From assembly GCA_023412855.1 (NCBI GenBank), contig JAEZRJ010000022.1, positions 1 to 52,675 on the forward strand: DNA of 52,675 bases, in the 5' to 3' direction. A program made the position numbers and the translations under genes. Below, one piece after another: positions 41,888 through 49,729 of the stretch (position 1 is its first letter; every line of letters begins with the position of its first letter). Below the pieces are notes generated by a model. It ran no database searches. It was not told where the DNA came from and worked only from the letters and a program-made list of their open reading frames with translations. The DNA comes from Bacillota bacterium (GTDB lineage: Bacteria; Bacillota; Clostridia; Lachnospirales; Lachnospiraceae).

Positions 41888-42817
41888 ATGGGCAAGATTT
41901 ATCATAGTATTTTGGAATTGATCGGAAAGACCCCGATTGTCGAACTTCATAAGATTGAGGAACAGGAGTCTTTGAAGGGACATATCTATGCGAAGCTGGA
42001 ATTTTTCAATCCCGGGGGAAGCGTGAAGGATAGAATCGCACTTCGGATAATTGAAGCAGCTGAGAAGGAAGGAAAATTAAAAGCCGGAGGAACGATTATT
42101 GAAGGTACGTCAGGAAATACAGGCATTGGATTGGCGGCGGTAGCGGCGGCAAAAGGATATAAGGCGGTGTTATGTATGCCGGATAATATGTCCAGGGAAC
42201 GTATTAGTATGCTGAAGGGTTATGGCGCGAAAGTGGTGCTCACAAAGGGTGAGGAGAATATGAAAGGGGCCAATGAGATGGCGGCCGAAATCCTTGCGGA
42301 CACCGAGAATGCGATTATCGTAGGACAGGGAGGAAATCCGAATAATCCCAAGACCCATTTCGACACGACAGGGCCGGAAATCTGGGAGGATATGGATGGC
42401 AAGGTAGATATCTTCATCGCAGCGGCCGGTACCGGAGGAACGATTACAGGAGTCGGGGAATATTTGAGGAGTGAAAAGCCCGACGTGGAAATCATTGCGG
42501 TAGAACCCGCAGGCTGCCCCGTCTTATCGGGAGGAAAGCCCGGACCTCATAAGATTCAGGGAATTGGCGGAGGTATGATTCCCCCGGTCCTTAACCGGGA
42601 AATCTACGACGAAGTGATTACAGTGACCGACGAGGAAGCCTTCACCACGGCCGTACTGTCGGCAGCTACCGAAGGAATATCCATTGGAATATCGGCAGGA
42701 GCGGCACTCTTTGCAGCTATTCAGGTTGCGGGAAGGGCAGAGAATACAGGAAAGAACATAGTAGTCATTTTCGCAGATTCGGGAGAGCGATATATTTCCA
42801 GTAATTTGTACGAGTAG
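41888..42817 (+). CDS. cysK: Cysteine synthase (O-acetylserine sulfhydrylase, CysK)
   Basis: 309 residues. PLP Lys47 in NPGGSVKDRIA, substrate loop EGTSGNTGIGLA, phosphate-binding AAGTGGTITGVG and a final IVVIFADSGERYIS. It makes cysteine from O-acetylserine and sulfide. As last gene of the GST-like cluster it could fix sulfide released by C-S cleavage, or it may itself exchange the thiol group of S-substituted cysteines, as some family members do. Confidence 0.93.
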   Translation: MGKIYHSILELIGKTPIVELHKIEEQESLKGHIYAKLEFFNPGGSVKDRIALRIIEAAEKEGKLKAGGTIIEGTSGNTGIGLAAVAAAKGYKAVLCMPDNMSRERISMLKGYGAKVVLTKGEENMKGANEMAAEILADTENAIIVGQGGNPNNPKTHFDTTGPEIWEDMDGKVDIFIAAAGTGGTITGVGEYLRSEKPDVEIIAVEPAGCPVLSGGKPGPHKIQGIGGGMIPPVLNREIYDEVITVTDEEAFTTAVLSAATEGISIGISAGAALFAAIQVAGRAENTGKNIVVIFADSGERYISSNLYE

Positions 42818-42856
42818 AAGAAAAGTATTACATGACAGCTTTTGGGCAGGAAAATT

Positions 42857-42990
42857 GTTACTGTTCAGCCTGCGGCTTCATGCAATAATTTATGCACAGA
42901 AATACTGCGCAGCAGTTTTTACGCCTGTAAAACTCGTGCTTTCTGTGGCCTTTGGTCACAGAAAGCACCTGGTGTTTGATGAATAGTAAC
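42857..42990. mobile_element. MITE-like element, family 1 (134 bp)
   Basis: Ends GTTACTGTTCA (42857-42867) and TGAATAGTAAC (42980-42990) are inverted repeats with one mismatch. The interior differs from the 3755 element and contains a 12-bp perfect stem GTGCTTTCTGTG/CACAGAAAGCAC (42936-42968). No flanking duplication is visible. It fills the gap after cysK. Confidence 0.6.
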
Positions 42991-43019
42991 GGAACTTCTC
43001 ACTCTTGTATCATAATTTA

Positions 43020-43048
43020 TTGTTTACAGAATAATAGTATGGTATAAT
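43020..43048 (+). promoter_or_regulatory. Promoter upstream of the GH5 gene
   Basis: TTGTTT (43020-43025), a 17-bp spacer, and TATAAT (43043-43048). Transcription would start near 43055, giving a short leader before ATG 43090 without an obvious Shine-Dalgarno. Confidence 0.5.
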
Positions 43049-43089
43049 TTCATAAATTACTTTTACAGCACAGATATCACGCATATTGT

Positions 43090-44058
43090 ATGGGGGAACA
43101 AACGGGTATGGGGGATGCAATAAATAAAAAGGTAAAGATAACAGGAACAACACCGCTGGAGCGCTATGGGGCCTTATCCGTAAAGGGCAATCAATTAGTA
43201 GACAGAAATGGAAACGCGGTTGCTTTAAGAGGGGTCAGTACACACGGATTGTCATGGTATCCTCAATATGTAAATCAGGAAAGTTTTCGGTTTATGAGAG
43301 ATGAGTGGGGGATTGAAGTGGTTCGTCTGGCGATGTATACGGCGGAGGAGAACGGCTATTGTGTGGGAGACGATGACAATCGGCAGATGCTTAAGGATGT
43401 CATTCATAAAGGAGTTCTTGCGGCGGCAGATCTTGGACTTTATGTTATTATCGACTGGCACATTTTAAGCGATGGGAATCCTAATCAAAACAAAGAGCAA
43501 AGCCTTGCTTTTTTCAAGGAAAGTGCAAAACGGTATCAAGAGTACGATAATGTGATTTATGAAATATGTAATGAACCGAATGGAGATGTGGATTGGCCGG
43601 AGATAAAGGCCTATGCAGATGAGGTGATTCCGGTAATCAGGCAAAATGATGAGGATGCTATTATTTTGGTGGGCACCCCGACATGGTCTCAGGAAGTAGA
43701 TAGAGCGCAGGAAGATCCTATTAAAGACTATGACAACCTGATGTATGTGTTGCATTTTTATGCGGATACACACAGAGAAGAGTTGCGCAGCAAGCTAAAG
43801 CTGGCACATGATGGCGGGCTTCCTATTTTTGTAAGTGAGTTTGGCATCTGTGATGCCTCTGGCAGCGGAGCCGTCAACGCAGAGGAAGCCGATAAATGGA
43901 TAGAACTGTTAGAAAGCAGTAATATCAGTTATATAGCTTGGAATTTGTCAAACAAAGAGGAAACATCCGCATTCTTCAAATCCTCCTGTACCAAGACGGC
44001 GGATTATGATTACGGCGATTTATCCGAATCTGCCAAATGGTTTATTCGAACGAAATAA
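43090..44058 (+). CDS. GH5 endoglucanase catalytic domain without signal peptide
   Basis: 322 residues. GH5 (EglS-like) catalytic domain: LVDRNGNAVALRGVSTHGLS, YVIIDWHILSDGNPNQNKEQ, acid/base Glu162 in YEICNEPNG, and nucleophile Glu250 in FVSEFG. It would hydrolyse beta-1,4-glucan. Secreted relatives have a signal peptide and often a carbohydrate-binding module; here the protein begins with a polar MGEQTGMGDAINKK and ends with the domain. Either it is cytosolic, acting on imported oligosaccharides, or it has lost its 5' end. A good promoter but no clear Shine-Dalgarno precedes it. Confidence 0.87.
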   Translation: MGEQTGMGDAINKKVKITGTTPLERYGALSVKGNQLVDRNGNAVALRGVSTHGLSWYPQYVNQESFRFMRDEWGIEVVRLAMYTAEENGYCVGDDDNRQMLKDVIHKGVLAAADLGLYVIIDWHILSDGNPNQNKEQSLAFFKESAKRYQEYDNVIYEICNEPNGDVDWPEIKAYADEVIPVIRQNDEDAIILVGTPTWSQEVDRAQEDPIKDYDNLMYVLHFYADTHREELRSKLKLAHDGGLPIFVSEFGICDASGSGAVNAEEADKWIELLESSNISYIAWNLSNKEETSAFFKSSCTKTADYDYGDLSESAKWFIRTK

Positions 44059-44068
44059 AATTATGATT

Positions 44069-44101
44069 GGAAGGAATCGGTGTATATTCCTTCCTTTTTT
44101 T
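44069..44101 (+). terminator. Rho-independent terminator after the GH5 gene
   Basis: GGAAGGAAT (44069-44077) pairs with ATTCCTTCC (44086-44094), followed by seven T residues. It isolates the GH5 gene as a single-gene unit. Confidence 0.85.
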
Positions 44102-44215
44102 ATGTGCCGATTTTTGCAGGGATTGGTGAGAACAGAATGAAGCAGTACCGGAAAAGGGGCGTGATGGTATAGAACGATTCGGTGTACAATATAATGTATG
44201 GAAAGGAGTTAAATT

Positions 44216-45235
44216 ATGTGTACAGCGATTACCTTACAGTCACAGAGCGGTGAAACTTTTTTTGGGCGGAATATGGACTTTTCTTATGATATAGAACCGC
44301 ATTTGTATATTGTGCCGCCCAATTATGAATGGGATAACATCTTAAACATGCACGTTATAAGAAATCACTTCGGCTTCATCGGAATCGGACAGGAAGAAGA
44401 TGGAAAGTTTGGTTTTTTTGATGGAGTAAACGAAAGAGGTTTTGCCGCAGCGGCACTTTATTTTGCTGACTATGCCCAATATGAAGAATATAACGAGAAC
44501 AATATGAAAATCGTACATATGGGTAAGAATCCGGTTAATTCGTGGGATTTTCTTCAGTATATTCTGGGAAGATGCAGTGATATAGCGGGACTGAAAGAGC
44601 TTATACAGAACACATATCTTATCGGTATGCCGGATCCCGTAACAGAGACGGTGGCTCCTCTTCACTGGGTGGCTGCGGACAGAAGCGGAAAAAGTATTAT
44701 TATAGAGCAAACCAAAATAGGCCTTCAATTATTCGACAATGAAATCGGTGTTATGGCTAACAGCCCTGATTATCAATGGCAGATGATTAATTTAAGAAAT
44801 TACTTGAACGTATCGCCGAAACAGATTCCGGAAGCATGGTGGGGAAATACGAAATTGACTCCTTTTGGGCAAGCGGGGGGTACTATGCTGCTGCCTGGCG
44901 GATATACTTCTCCGGAGAGGTTCGTAAGGACGGCATTTATCAAGACGCATATTGAGCTGCCTAAGGACGAGATCGGTATGGTCATGACCTGCTTTCATGC
45001 GATGGAAAGCGTTTCCATTCCGAAAGGGGTGGTAATGACCGGCCGAGATACTTATGATTATACGAAATATACGGCTTTTATAAATACGGTAACATGTGAA
45101 TATTATTTTAAAGTTTATGATAATATGCAGATCGGAACGGCCGGCTATTGGGAAAACTGCAGCTATTCTACGGGCGTTGTCGACCTTGGTAAATTAATGA
45201 GACCGGTTATTTTTGATAAGTTATATCCATGCTGA
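44216..45235 (+). CDS. Choloylglycine hydrolase / penicillin V acylase family protein
   Basis: N-terminal nucleophile hydrolase of 339 residues. After removal of Met, Cys2 (MCTAITLQ) is the catalytic nucleophile; Arg18 and Asp21 in GRNMDF, Asn72 in GVNERGF, Asn182 in MANSPDYQW and Arg238 in RFVRTAF fit the conserved catalytic set of bile salt hydrolases. There is no signal peptide. Bile salt hydrolase, penicillin V acylase and N-acyl-homoserine-lactone acylase cannot be told apart by eye. GAAAGGAG lies 7 bases before the ATG. Confidence 0.87.
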   Translation: MCTAITLQSQSGETFFGRNMDFSYDIEPHLYIVPPNYEWDNILNMHVIRNHFGFIGIGQEEDGKFGFFDGVNERGFAAAALYFADYAQYEEYNENNMKIVHMGKNPVNSWDFLQYILGRCSDIAGLKELIQNTYLIGMPDPVTETVAPLHWVAADRSGKSIIIEQTKIGLQLFDNEIGVMANSPDYQWQMINLRNYLNVSPKQIPEAWWGNTKLTPFGQAGGTMLLPGGYTSPERFVRTAFIKTHIELPKDEIGMVMTCFHAMESVSIPKGVVMTGRDTYDYTKYTAFINTVTCEYYFKVYDNMQIGTAGYWENCSYSTGVVDLGKLMRPVIFDKLYPC

Positions 45236-45363
45236 CAGCGTCTTGTATAAATATGAAGACGGAAAAAGTAGAATCCTCTTTTCTTTATATCCATTTTCTA
45301 TTATAATAATAAAGTGTGCGGCAAGCTGCGCGCACGACAAAAGCACAGGAAAGAAGGGAAACT

Positions 45364-46554
45364 ATGGAGAGAAAAGTAGGAACAATATCGAGGGGGATTC
45401 GTTGCCCGATCATCAGGGAAGGGGACGATTTGGTAAAGATCGTAACGGACAGCGTGCTGGAAGCAGCGCAGAGTGAAGGCTTTGAGCTTCGGGACAGAGA
45501 TGTTATCGCGGTAACGGAATCTGTGGTCGCACGCGCGCAGGGAAACTATGCTTCCATTGACCATATAGCACAAGATGTAAAAAAGAAGCTGGGAGGCGGA
45601 ACGATTGGTGTTATCTTCCCAATTTTGTCGAGAAACCGTTTTGCTATCTGCTTAAAGGGAATTGCGAAGGGTGCTGACAAAATAGTACTTATGCTGAGTT
45701 ATCCCAGCGACGAGGTCGGAAATGAGCTCGTTTCTATCGACAAGCTGGATGAAGCCGGTATAAACCCGTACAGCGACGTGCTTACCCTTGAAAAATATAG
45801 AGAATTGTTCGGAGAGAATAAGCATCCTTTTACCGGAGTGGATTACGTACAATATTACAGCGATTTGATCAAAGAGGCAGGAGCCGAGGTTGAAGTGATT
45901 TTTGCTAATGACTCGAGAAAGATTTTAGGATATACGAAAAAAGTTCTTAACTGTGATATCCACACCCGTTTCCGCACAAAAAAGATATTGAAGGCATGCG
46001 GAGCAGAGGCAGTTTACGGAATGGACGACATTCTTACAAGCTCCATTGACGGAAGCGGCTATAATGAAAAATACGGACTTCTTGGTTCTAATAAATCCAC
46101 CGAGGATGCGATTAAGCTGTTCCCTAAGGATTGTACGGATTTGGTTATGGACGTCCAGAAGGAAATCCTTTCAAAAACCGGAAAATACGTAGAAGTTATG
46201 GTATATGGCGATGGAGCTTTTAAGGATCCCGTAGGAAAGATTTGGGAGCTGGCCGACCCTTGCGTATCTCCTGCCAGCACGCCGGGCTTGGAGGGAACAC
46301 CCAACGAGATAAAGCTGAAATATCTTGCGGATAATGATTTCAAGGATCTGTCCGGTGAAGCGTTAAAGGACGCGATTACGAATCGTATCAAGGAGAAGAA
46401 GGACGATTTGGTAGGAGATATGGCGTCTCAGGGTACAACGCCCAGAAAGCTTACAGACTTGATCGGTTCGCTCTGCGACCTGACCAGCGGCTCGGGAGAT
46501 AAGGGAACCCCGATTATCCTCGTTCAGGGATATTTCGATAACTATGTGAGCTAA
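45364..46554 (+). CDS. CofE-like (F420-0:gamma-glutamyl ligase domain) protein
   Basis: 396 residues from ATG 45364, which follows GAAGGG. It matches the CofE family: PIIREGDDLVKIV near the start, DVIAVTESVVARAQG, GSNKSTEDAIKLFP, MVYGDGAFKDPVG and a C-terminal GDKGTPIILVQGY. CofE adds glutamate to F420 in archaea and actinobacteria. Clostridia do not usually make F420 and no other F420 gene is in the window, so the true substrate is unknown. No membrane segments. Confidence 0.75.
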   Translation: MERKVGTISRGIRCPIIREGDDLVKIVTDSVLEAAQSEGFELRDRDVIAVTESVVARAQGNYASIDHIAQDVKKKLGGGTIGVIFPILSRNRFAICLKGIAKGADKIVLMLSYPSDEVGNELVSIDKLDEAGINPYSDVLTLEKYRELFGENKHPFTGVDYVQYYSDLIKEAGAEVEVIFANDSRKILGYTKKVLNCDIHTRFRTKKILKACGAEAVYGMDDILTSSIDGSGYNEKYGLLGSNKSTEDAIKLFPKDCTDLVMDVQKEILSKTGKYVEVMVYGDGAFKDPVGKIWELADPCVSPASTPGLEGTPNEIKLKYLADNDFKDLSGEALKDAITNRIKEKKDDLVGDMASQGTTPRKLTDLIGSLCDLTSGSGDKGTPIILVQGYFDNYVS

Positions 46555-46575
46555 GATATAAGCGGATAGAAATAG

Positions 46576-46697
46576 GTTACTATTCAGCTACGTAAGAACA
46601 TGATGCAAAAGATGATTTCTGTTTCGCAGGACGAATTCAAATGTAAAATTTCTCCATTGCAGAAATCATGCGTTACTGAGAACGGAGGAACAGTAAC
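46576..46697. mobile_element. MITE-like element, family 1 (122 bp)
   Basis: Left end GTTACTATTCA, right end GGAACAGTAAC. Internal sequence (GTAAGAACATGATGCA, GATGATTTCTGTTTCGC, CATTGCAGAAATCATGCG) aligns along its whole length with the element at 3755-3904, from which it lacks the first internal hairpin. No target duplication is visible. Confidence 0.7.
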
Positions 46698-46733
46698 ATA
46701 TATTTATGAAGTGGATATAATTTTTACAATAAG

Positions 46734-46775
46734 GAACTTATATGTTACTATTTATGTGATATATAAGTTCTTTTT
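46734..46775 (+). terminator. Rho-independent terminator after the CofE-like gene
   Basis: GAACTTATAT (46734-46743) pairs perfectly with ATATAAGTTC (46761-46770), followed by five T residues. It is 180 bases downstream of the CofE-like stop, beyond the inserted element, which suggests the element inserted between gene and terminator. Confidence 0.65.
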
Positions 46776-46860
46776 ATGTAATAGGAAAGTATTCCTGTTA
46801 CATAAAATATGGATGCACAGCTATGCGTGCGGAGCAAAAGCTGTGCGAAGAACACCTTTA
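46775..46860 (+). repeat. Interspersed repeat family 2, truncated copy
   Basis: Leading hairpin TATGTAATAGGA...TCCTGTTACATA (46775-46804), then GGATGCACAGCTATGCGTGC and GGAGCAAAAGCTGTGC, ending CGAAGAACACCTTTATTC. It matches the first half of copies 2 and 3, with several substitutions and loss of the GTCAAAG-CTTGG part. Confidence 0.6.
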
Positions 46861-46905
46861 TTCAGGAAAATAATATCTTAATAGAGTAAAGAACGGAAGA
46901 GCGTA

Positions 46906-49587
46906 ATGAAGGAATTGGTAATTGGAATATTGGCACATGTGGATGCCGGAAAGACAACTTTATCGGAGGCGCTGCTATACGAAAGCGGCGGTATCAGAAG
47001 GCTGGGAAGGGTGGATAACAAAGATGCATTTTTGGACACCTATTCTTTGGAGCGGGAGCGGGGAATTACCATATTTTCCAAGCAGGCGGTGCTTGAGCTC
47101 GGGGATATGCGGCTCACTCTCCTGGATACGCCGGGCCATGTAGACTTTTCTGCGGAGATGGAGAGAACATTACAAGTGCTGGATTATGCGATACTCGTTA
47201 TAAGCGGAGCGGACGGCGTGCAGGGACATACGCAGACCTTATGGCGCCTGCTTAAGAAATATCAGATTCCTGCCTTTTTATTCATCAATAAGATGGACCA
47301 GAATGGAACGGATAAGGCAACGCTTCTTGCGGAGCTTAAAGGTCGTCTGGAGGAGGGCTGTATCTGTTTTGAGGAAGAGACGGAAGTTTTTTATGAGAAT
47401 ATAGCTATGACCGATGAGAAGGCGCTGAATCAGTTTCTGGAGCTGGGAAGAGTGGATACGGAGGAAATAAGGAGGCTTATTTTACAGCGGAATTTATTCC
47501 CCTGCTATTTTGGCTCGGCGCTGAAGCTGGATGGAGTAGAGAAATTTCTGCAGGGAATAGAAACCTATACAGACCGGCCAAGGTACTCCGCCGCTTTTGG
47601 GGCGAAGGTTTTTAAGATCGCCCGGGACGAGCAGGGCAATCGGCTTACCTTTATGAAACTTACAGGAGGAAGCCTGCGTACAAGAGAGGTGATTTCCGGG
47701 TATCTGAATGGAGAAATCTGGGAGGAAAAGGTTAATCAGATCCGCATTTATTCCGGTGAAAAGTATAGAACTTCGGAGGAGGTGCAGGCGGGTTGCATCT
47801 GCGCGGTAACCGGTCTTAGTAAGACGCGCCCGGGGGAAGGCCTGGGGGCCGAGGAGCCTTCCGCTCAGCCGGTACTGGAGCCGGTGCTTACCTACCGAAT
47901 TGATTTGCCTGAGGACTGTGATACGACGGTAATGCTGCCGAAGCTTCGTCAATTGGAGGAAGAGGACCCTCAGCTTCATATTGTCTTCGACGAGACGTTA
48001 AAGGAAATACAAGCCAAACTTATGGGAGAGGTACAGACCGAAATCTTAAAAAGCCTGATCAAGGAACGTTTTGGAGTAACAGTCGAATTCGGCACGGGAA
48101 ATATCGTATATAAAGAAACCATTGCAAACCGTGTGGAAGGGGTAGGGCATTTCGAACCATTAAGGCATTATGCGGAAGTTCATTTACTGTTAGAGCCTGC
48201 GGAAGCAGGAAGCGGGCTGAGTTTTGGGGTATTTTGCAGCGAGGATTTATTGGATAGGAACTGGCAGCGTTTAGTATTGACGCATCTGGAAGAGAAGGAG
48301 CATAAGGGAGTATTGACCGGTGCGGGAATCACCGATATGAAGATTACATTGGTTGCAGGAAGGGCACATCAAAAGCATACGGAGGGCGGCGATTTCAGGC
48401 AGGCTACCTACCGGGCTTTGCGTCAGGGGTTAAAGGAGGCGCAGTCGGTACTGCTGGAGCCTTATTATGAGTTTCGTCTGGAAGTGCCGGAAAAACTGGT
48501 AGGACGAGCGATGACGGATATCGAGAAAATGTATGGAACCTTTGGGGTGCCTCATGCCGAAGGGGAGAGTGCAGTTTTGACCGGATATGCTCCTGTCATT
48601 ACGATGCAGGACTATTCCAAAGAGGTAACTGCATATACCAAGGGCTGTGGAAGGCTATTTTGTACGGTAAAGGGCTATGCTCCCTGCCACAATGCGGAGG
48701 AAATAATAGAAAAAGCAGGATATGATTCGGAGACGGATATTGAGAATCCTACAGGCTCCGTGTTCTGTGCTCATGGAGCAGGATTTACGGTGAGCTGGGA
48801 TAAGGTTAAGGAATACATGCATGTGGAAAGCCGCCTGCCAAATCAGGGGAGGGAAACGGAGAGCAAAGGAGGCGAAAGGAAAGCGGCGTCGTCAGAAAAA
48901 GAGGAACGATGGATAGGAACGGAGGAAGTGGATGCTATCTTGGAGAAGGCGCTTTACGCCAACAAAAAAGGCAAGGATGATGTGCGACGGGGCTATCGCG
49001 GAAGTATGAAACGCGGAGAAAGGAAGCCCCCGGTGTCTTCGTCTCCTGCGGTCTACGAGTGGAAGAAGCCGGAGCCGAAAGAGGAATATTTGCTGGTAGA
49101 CGGCTATAATGTAATATTTGCGTGGGAGGATCTTAAGGAGTTAGCCATGGTGAGTATCGATGGCGCAAGAGGGAAGCTGATGGATATTCTCTGTAATTAT
49201 CAGGCGATCAAGAGATGCAAGCTCATTGTAGTGTTCGACGCTTATCGGGTAAAAGGGCATGATACGGAGATATTGGATTATCATAATATCCATGTGGTCT
49301 ATACGAAGGAGGCCGAGACGGCGGACATGTATATCGAGAAATTCGCCCATGAGAACGGGAGAAAATACAAGGTAACAGTGGCGACCTCGGATGGGCTGGA
49401 GCAGATAATTATCAGAGGACAGGGCTGTGACCTGTTCTCTGCCAGAGAGCTGAGGGAAGAGATTGAGGCGGCAAATAAGAAAATAAAAGAGGATTATTCG
49501 AATAAGCAGCCAAGGGAGAAGAATTATCTTTTTGATTCTCTGCCGGAGGATACAGCGGGAGAAATCGATGGGATGTACCGGCAGTAA
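46906..49587 (+). CDS. Tet(M)-like translational GTPase fused to a Rae1/YacP-type NYN nuclease domain
   Basis: 893 residues. Residues 1-650 are an EF-G-like ribosomal-protection GTPase: P-loop AHVDAGKTT (10-18), ERERGITI, DTPGHVDF and NKMDQ. A charged linker follows (about 655-725). Residues 726-893 are an NYN/PIN-like domain: LLVDGYNVIFAW with Asp732, VVFDAYRV with Asp778, TADMYIEKFA and VATSDGLEQ with Asp829, as in Rae1, which cuts mRNA in the ribosomal A site. The SPVSTPADF loop of true Tet(M)/Tet(O) is replaced by AHQKHTEGGDFRQ, so tetracycline protection is doubtful. Probably a ribosome-rescue or mRNA quality-control factor. Confidence 0.88.
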   Translation: MKELVIGILAHVDAGKTTLSEALLYESGGIRRLGRVDNKDAFLDTYSLERERGITIFSKQAVLELGDMRLTLLDTPGHVDFSAEMERTLQVLDYAILVISGADGVQGHTQTLWRLLKKYQIPAFLFINKMDQNGTDKATLLAELKGRLEEGCICFEEETEVFYENIAMTDEKALNQFLELGRVDTEEIRRLILQRNLFPCYFGSALKLDGVEKFLQGIETYTDRPRYSAAFGAKVFKIARDEQGNRLTFMKLTGGSLRTREVISGYLNGEIWEEKVNQIRIYSGEKYRTSEEVQAGCICAVTGLSKTRPGEGLGAEEPSAQPVLEPVLTYRIDLPEDCDTTVMLPKLRQLEEEDPQLHIVFDETLKEIQAKLMGEVQTEILKSLIKERFGVTVEFGTGNIVYKETIANRVEGVGHFEPLRHYAEVHLLLEPAEAGSGLSFGVFCSEDLLDRNWQRLVLTHLEEKEHKGVLTGAGITDMKITLVAGRAHQKHTEGGDFRQATYRALRQGLKEAQSVLLEPYYEFRLEVPEKLVGRAMTDIEKMYGTFGVPHAEGESAVLTGYAPVITMQDYSKEVTAYTKGCGRLFCTVKGYAPCHNAEEIIEKAGYDSETDIENPTGSVFCAHGAGFTVSWDKVKEYMHVESRLPNQGRETESKGGERKAASSEKEERWIGTEEVDAILEKALYANKKGKDDVRRGYRGSMKRGERKPPVSSSPAVYEWKKPEPKEEYLLVDGYNVIFAWEDLKELAMVSIDGARGKLMDILCNYQAIKRCKLIVVFDAYRVKGHDTEILDYHNIHVVYTKEAETADMYIEKFAHENGRKYKVTVATSDGLEQIIIRGQGCDLFSARELREEIEAANKKIKEDYSNKQPREKNYLFDSLPEDTAGEIDGMYRQ

Positions 49588-49601
49588 ATGCAGTTTATAC
49601 A

Positions 49602-49640
49602 TGGAGGAGCGCAGGATATGCACGAATCCATGTTTTTTTA
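49602..49640 (+). terminator. Rho-independent terminator after the GTPase-nuclease gene
   Basis: ACATGGA near 49600-49606 pairs with TCCATGT near 49628-49634, followed by seven T residues. The loop is long (about 21 nt), so it is moderately strong. Confidence 0.55.
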
Positions 49641-49729
49641 ATTTCTCTCATATATAATAAGATAAGCGGCCCGGGGTTGAGTTAGAAAGCAACTGTATAG
49701 GGTAAATAACTGATGTGTGAGGAAAGGGT

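Larger units (their letters stand above)
46555..46905. other. 351-bp gap filled by repeats and a terminator
   Basis: No gene. It contains, in order, a family 1 element (46576-46697), a terminator (46734-46775) and a truncated family 2 repeat (46775-46860). The Tet-like gene start follows at 46906 with GGAAGAG upstream. Confidence 0.6.

Noticed and set aside
42936..42968. Rho-independent terminator after cysK
   Set aside because: The 12-bp stem is perfect but no T-run follows, and it is internal to a MITE-like element.
46906..48830. Tetracycline resistance gene tet(M)/tet(O)
   Set aside because: The GTPase is of that family but lacks the SPVSTPADF loop and carries a nuclease domain; a resistance call is not supported.
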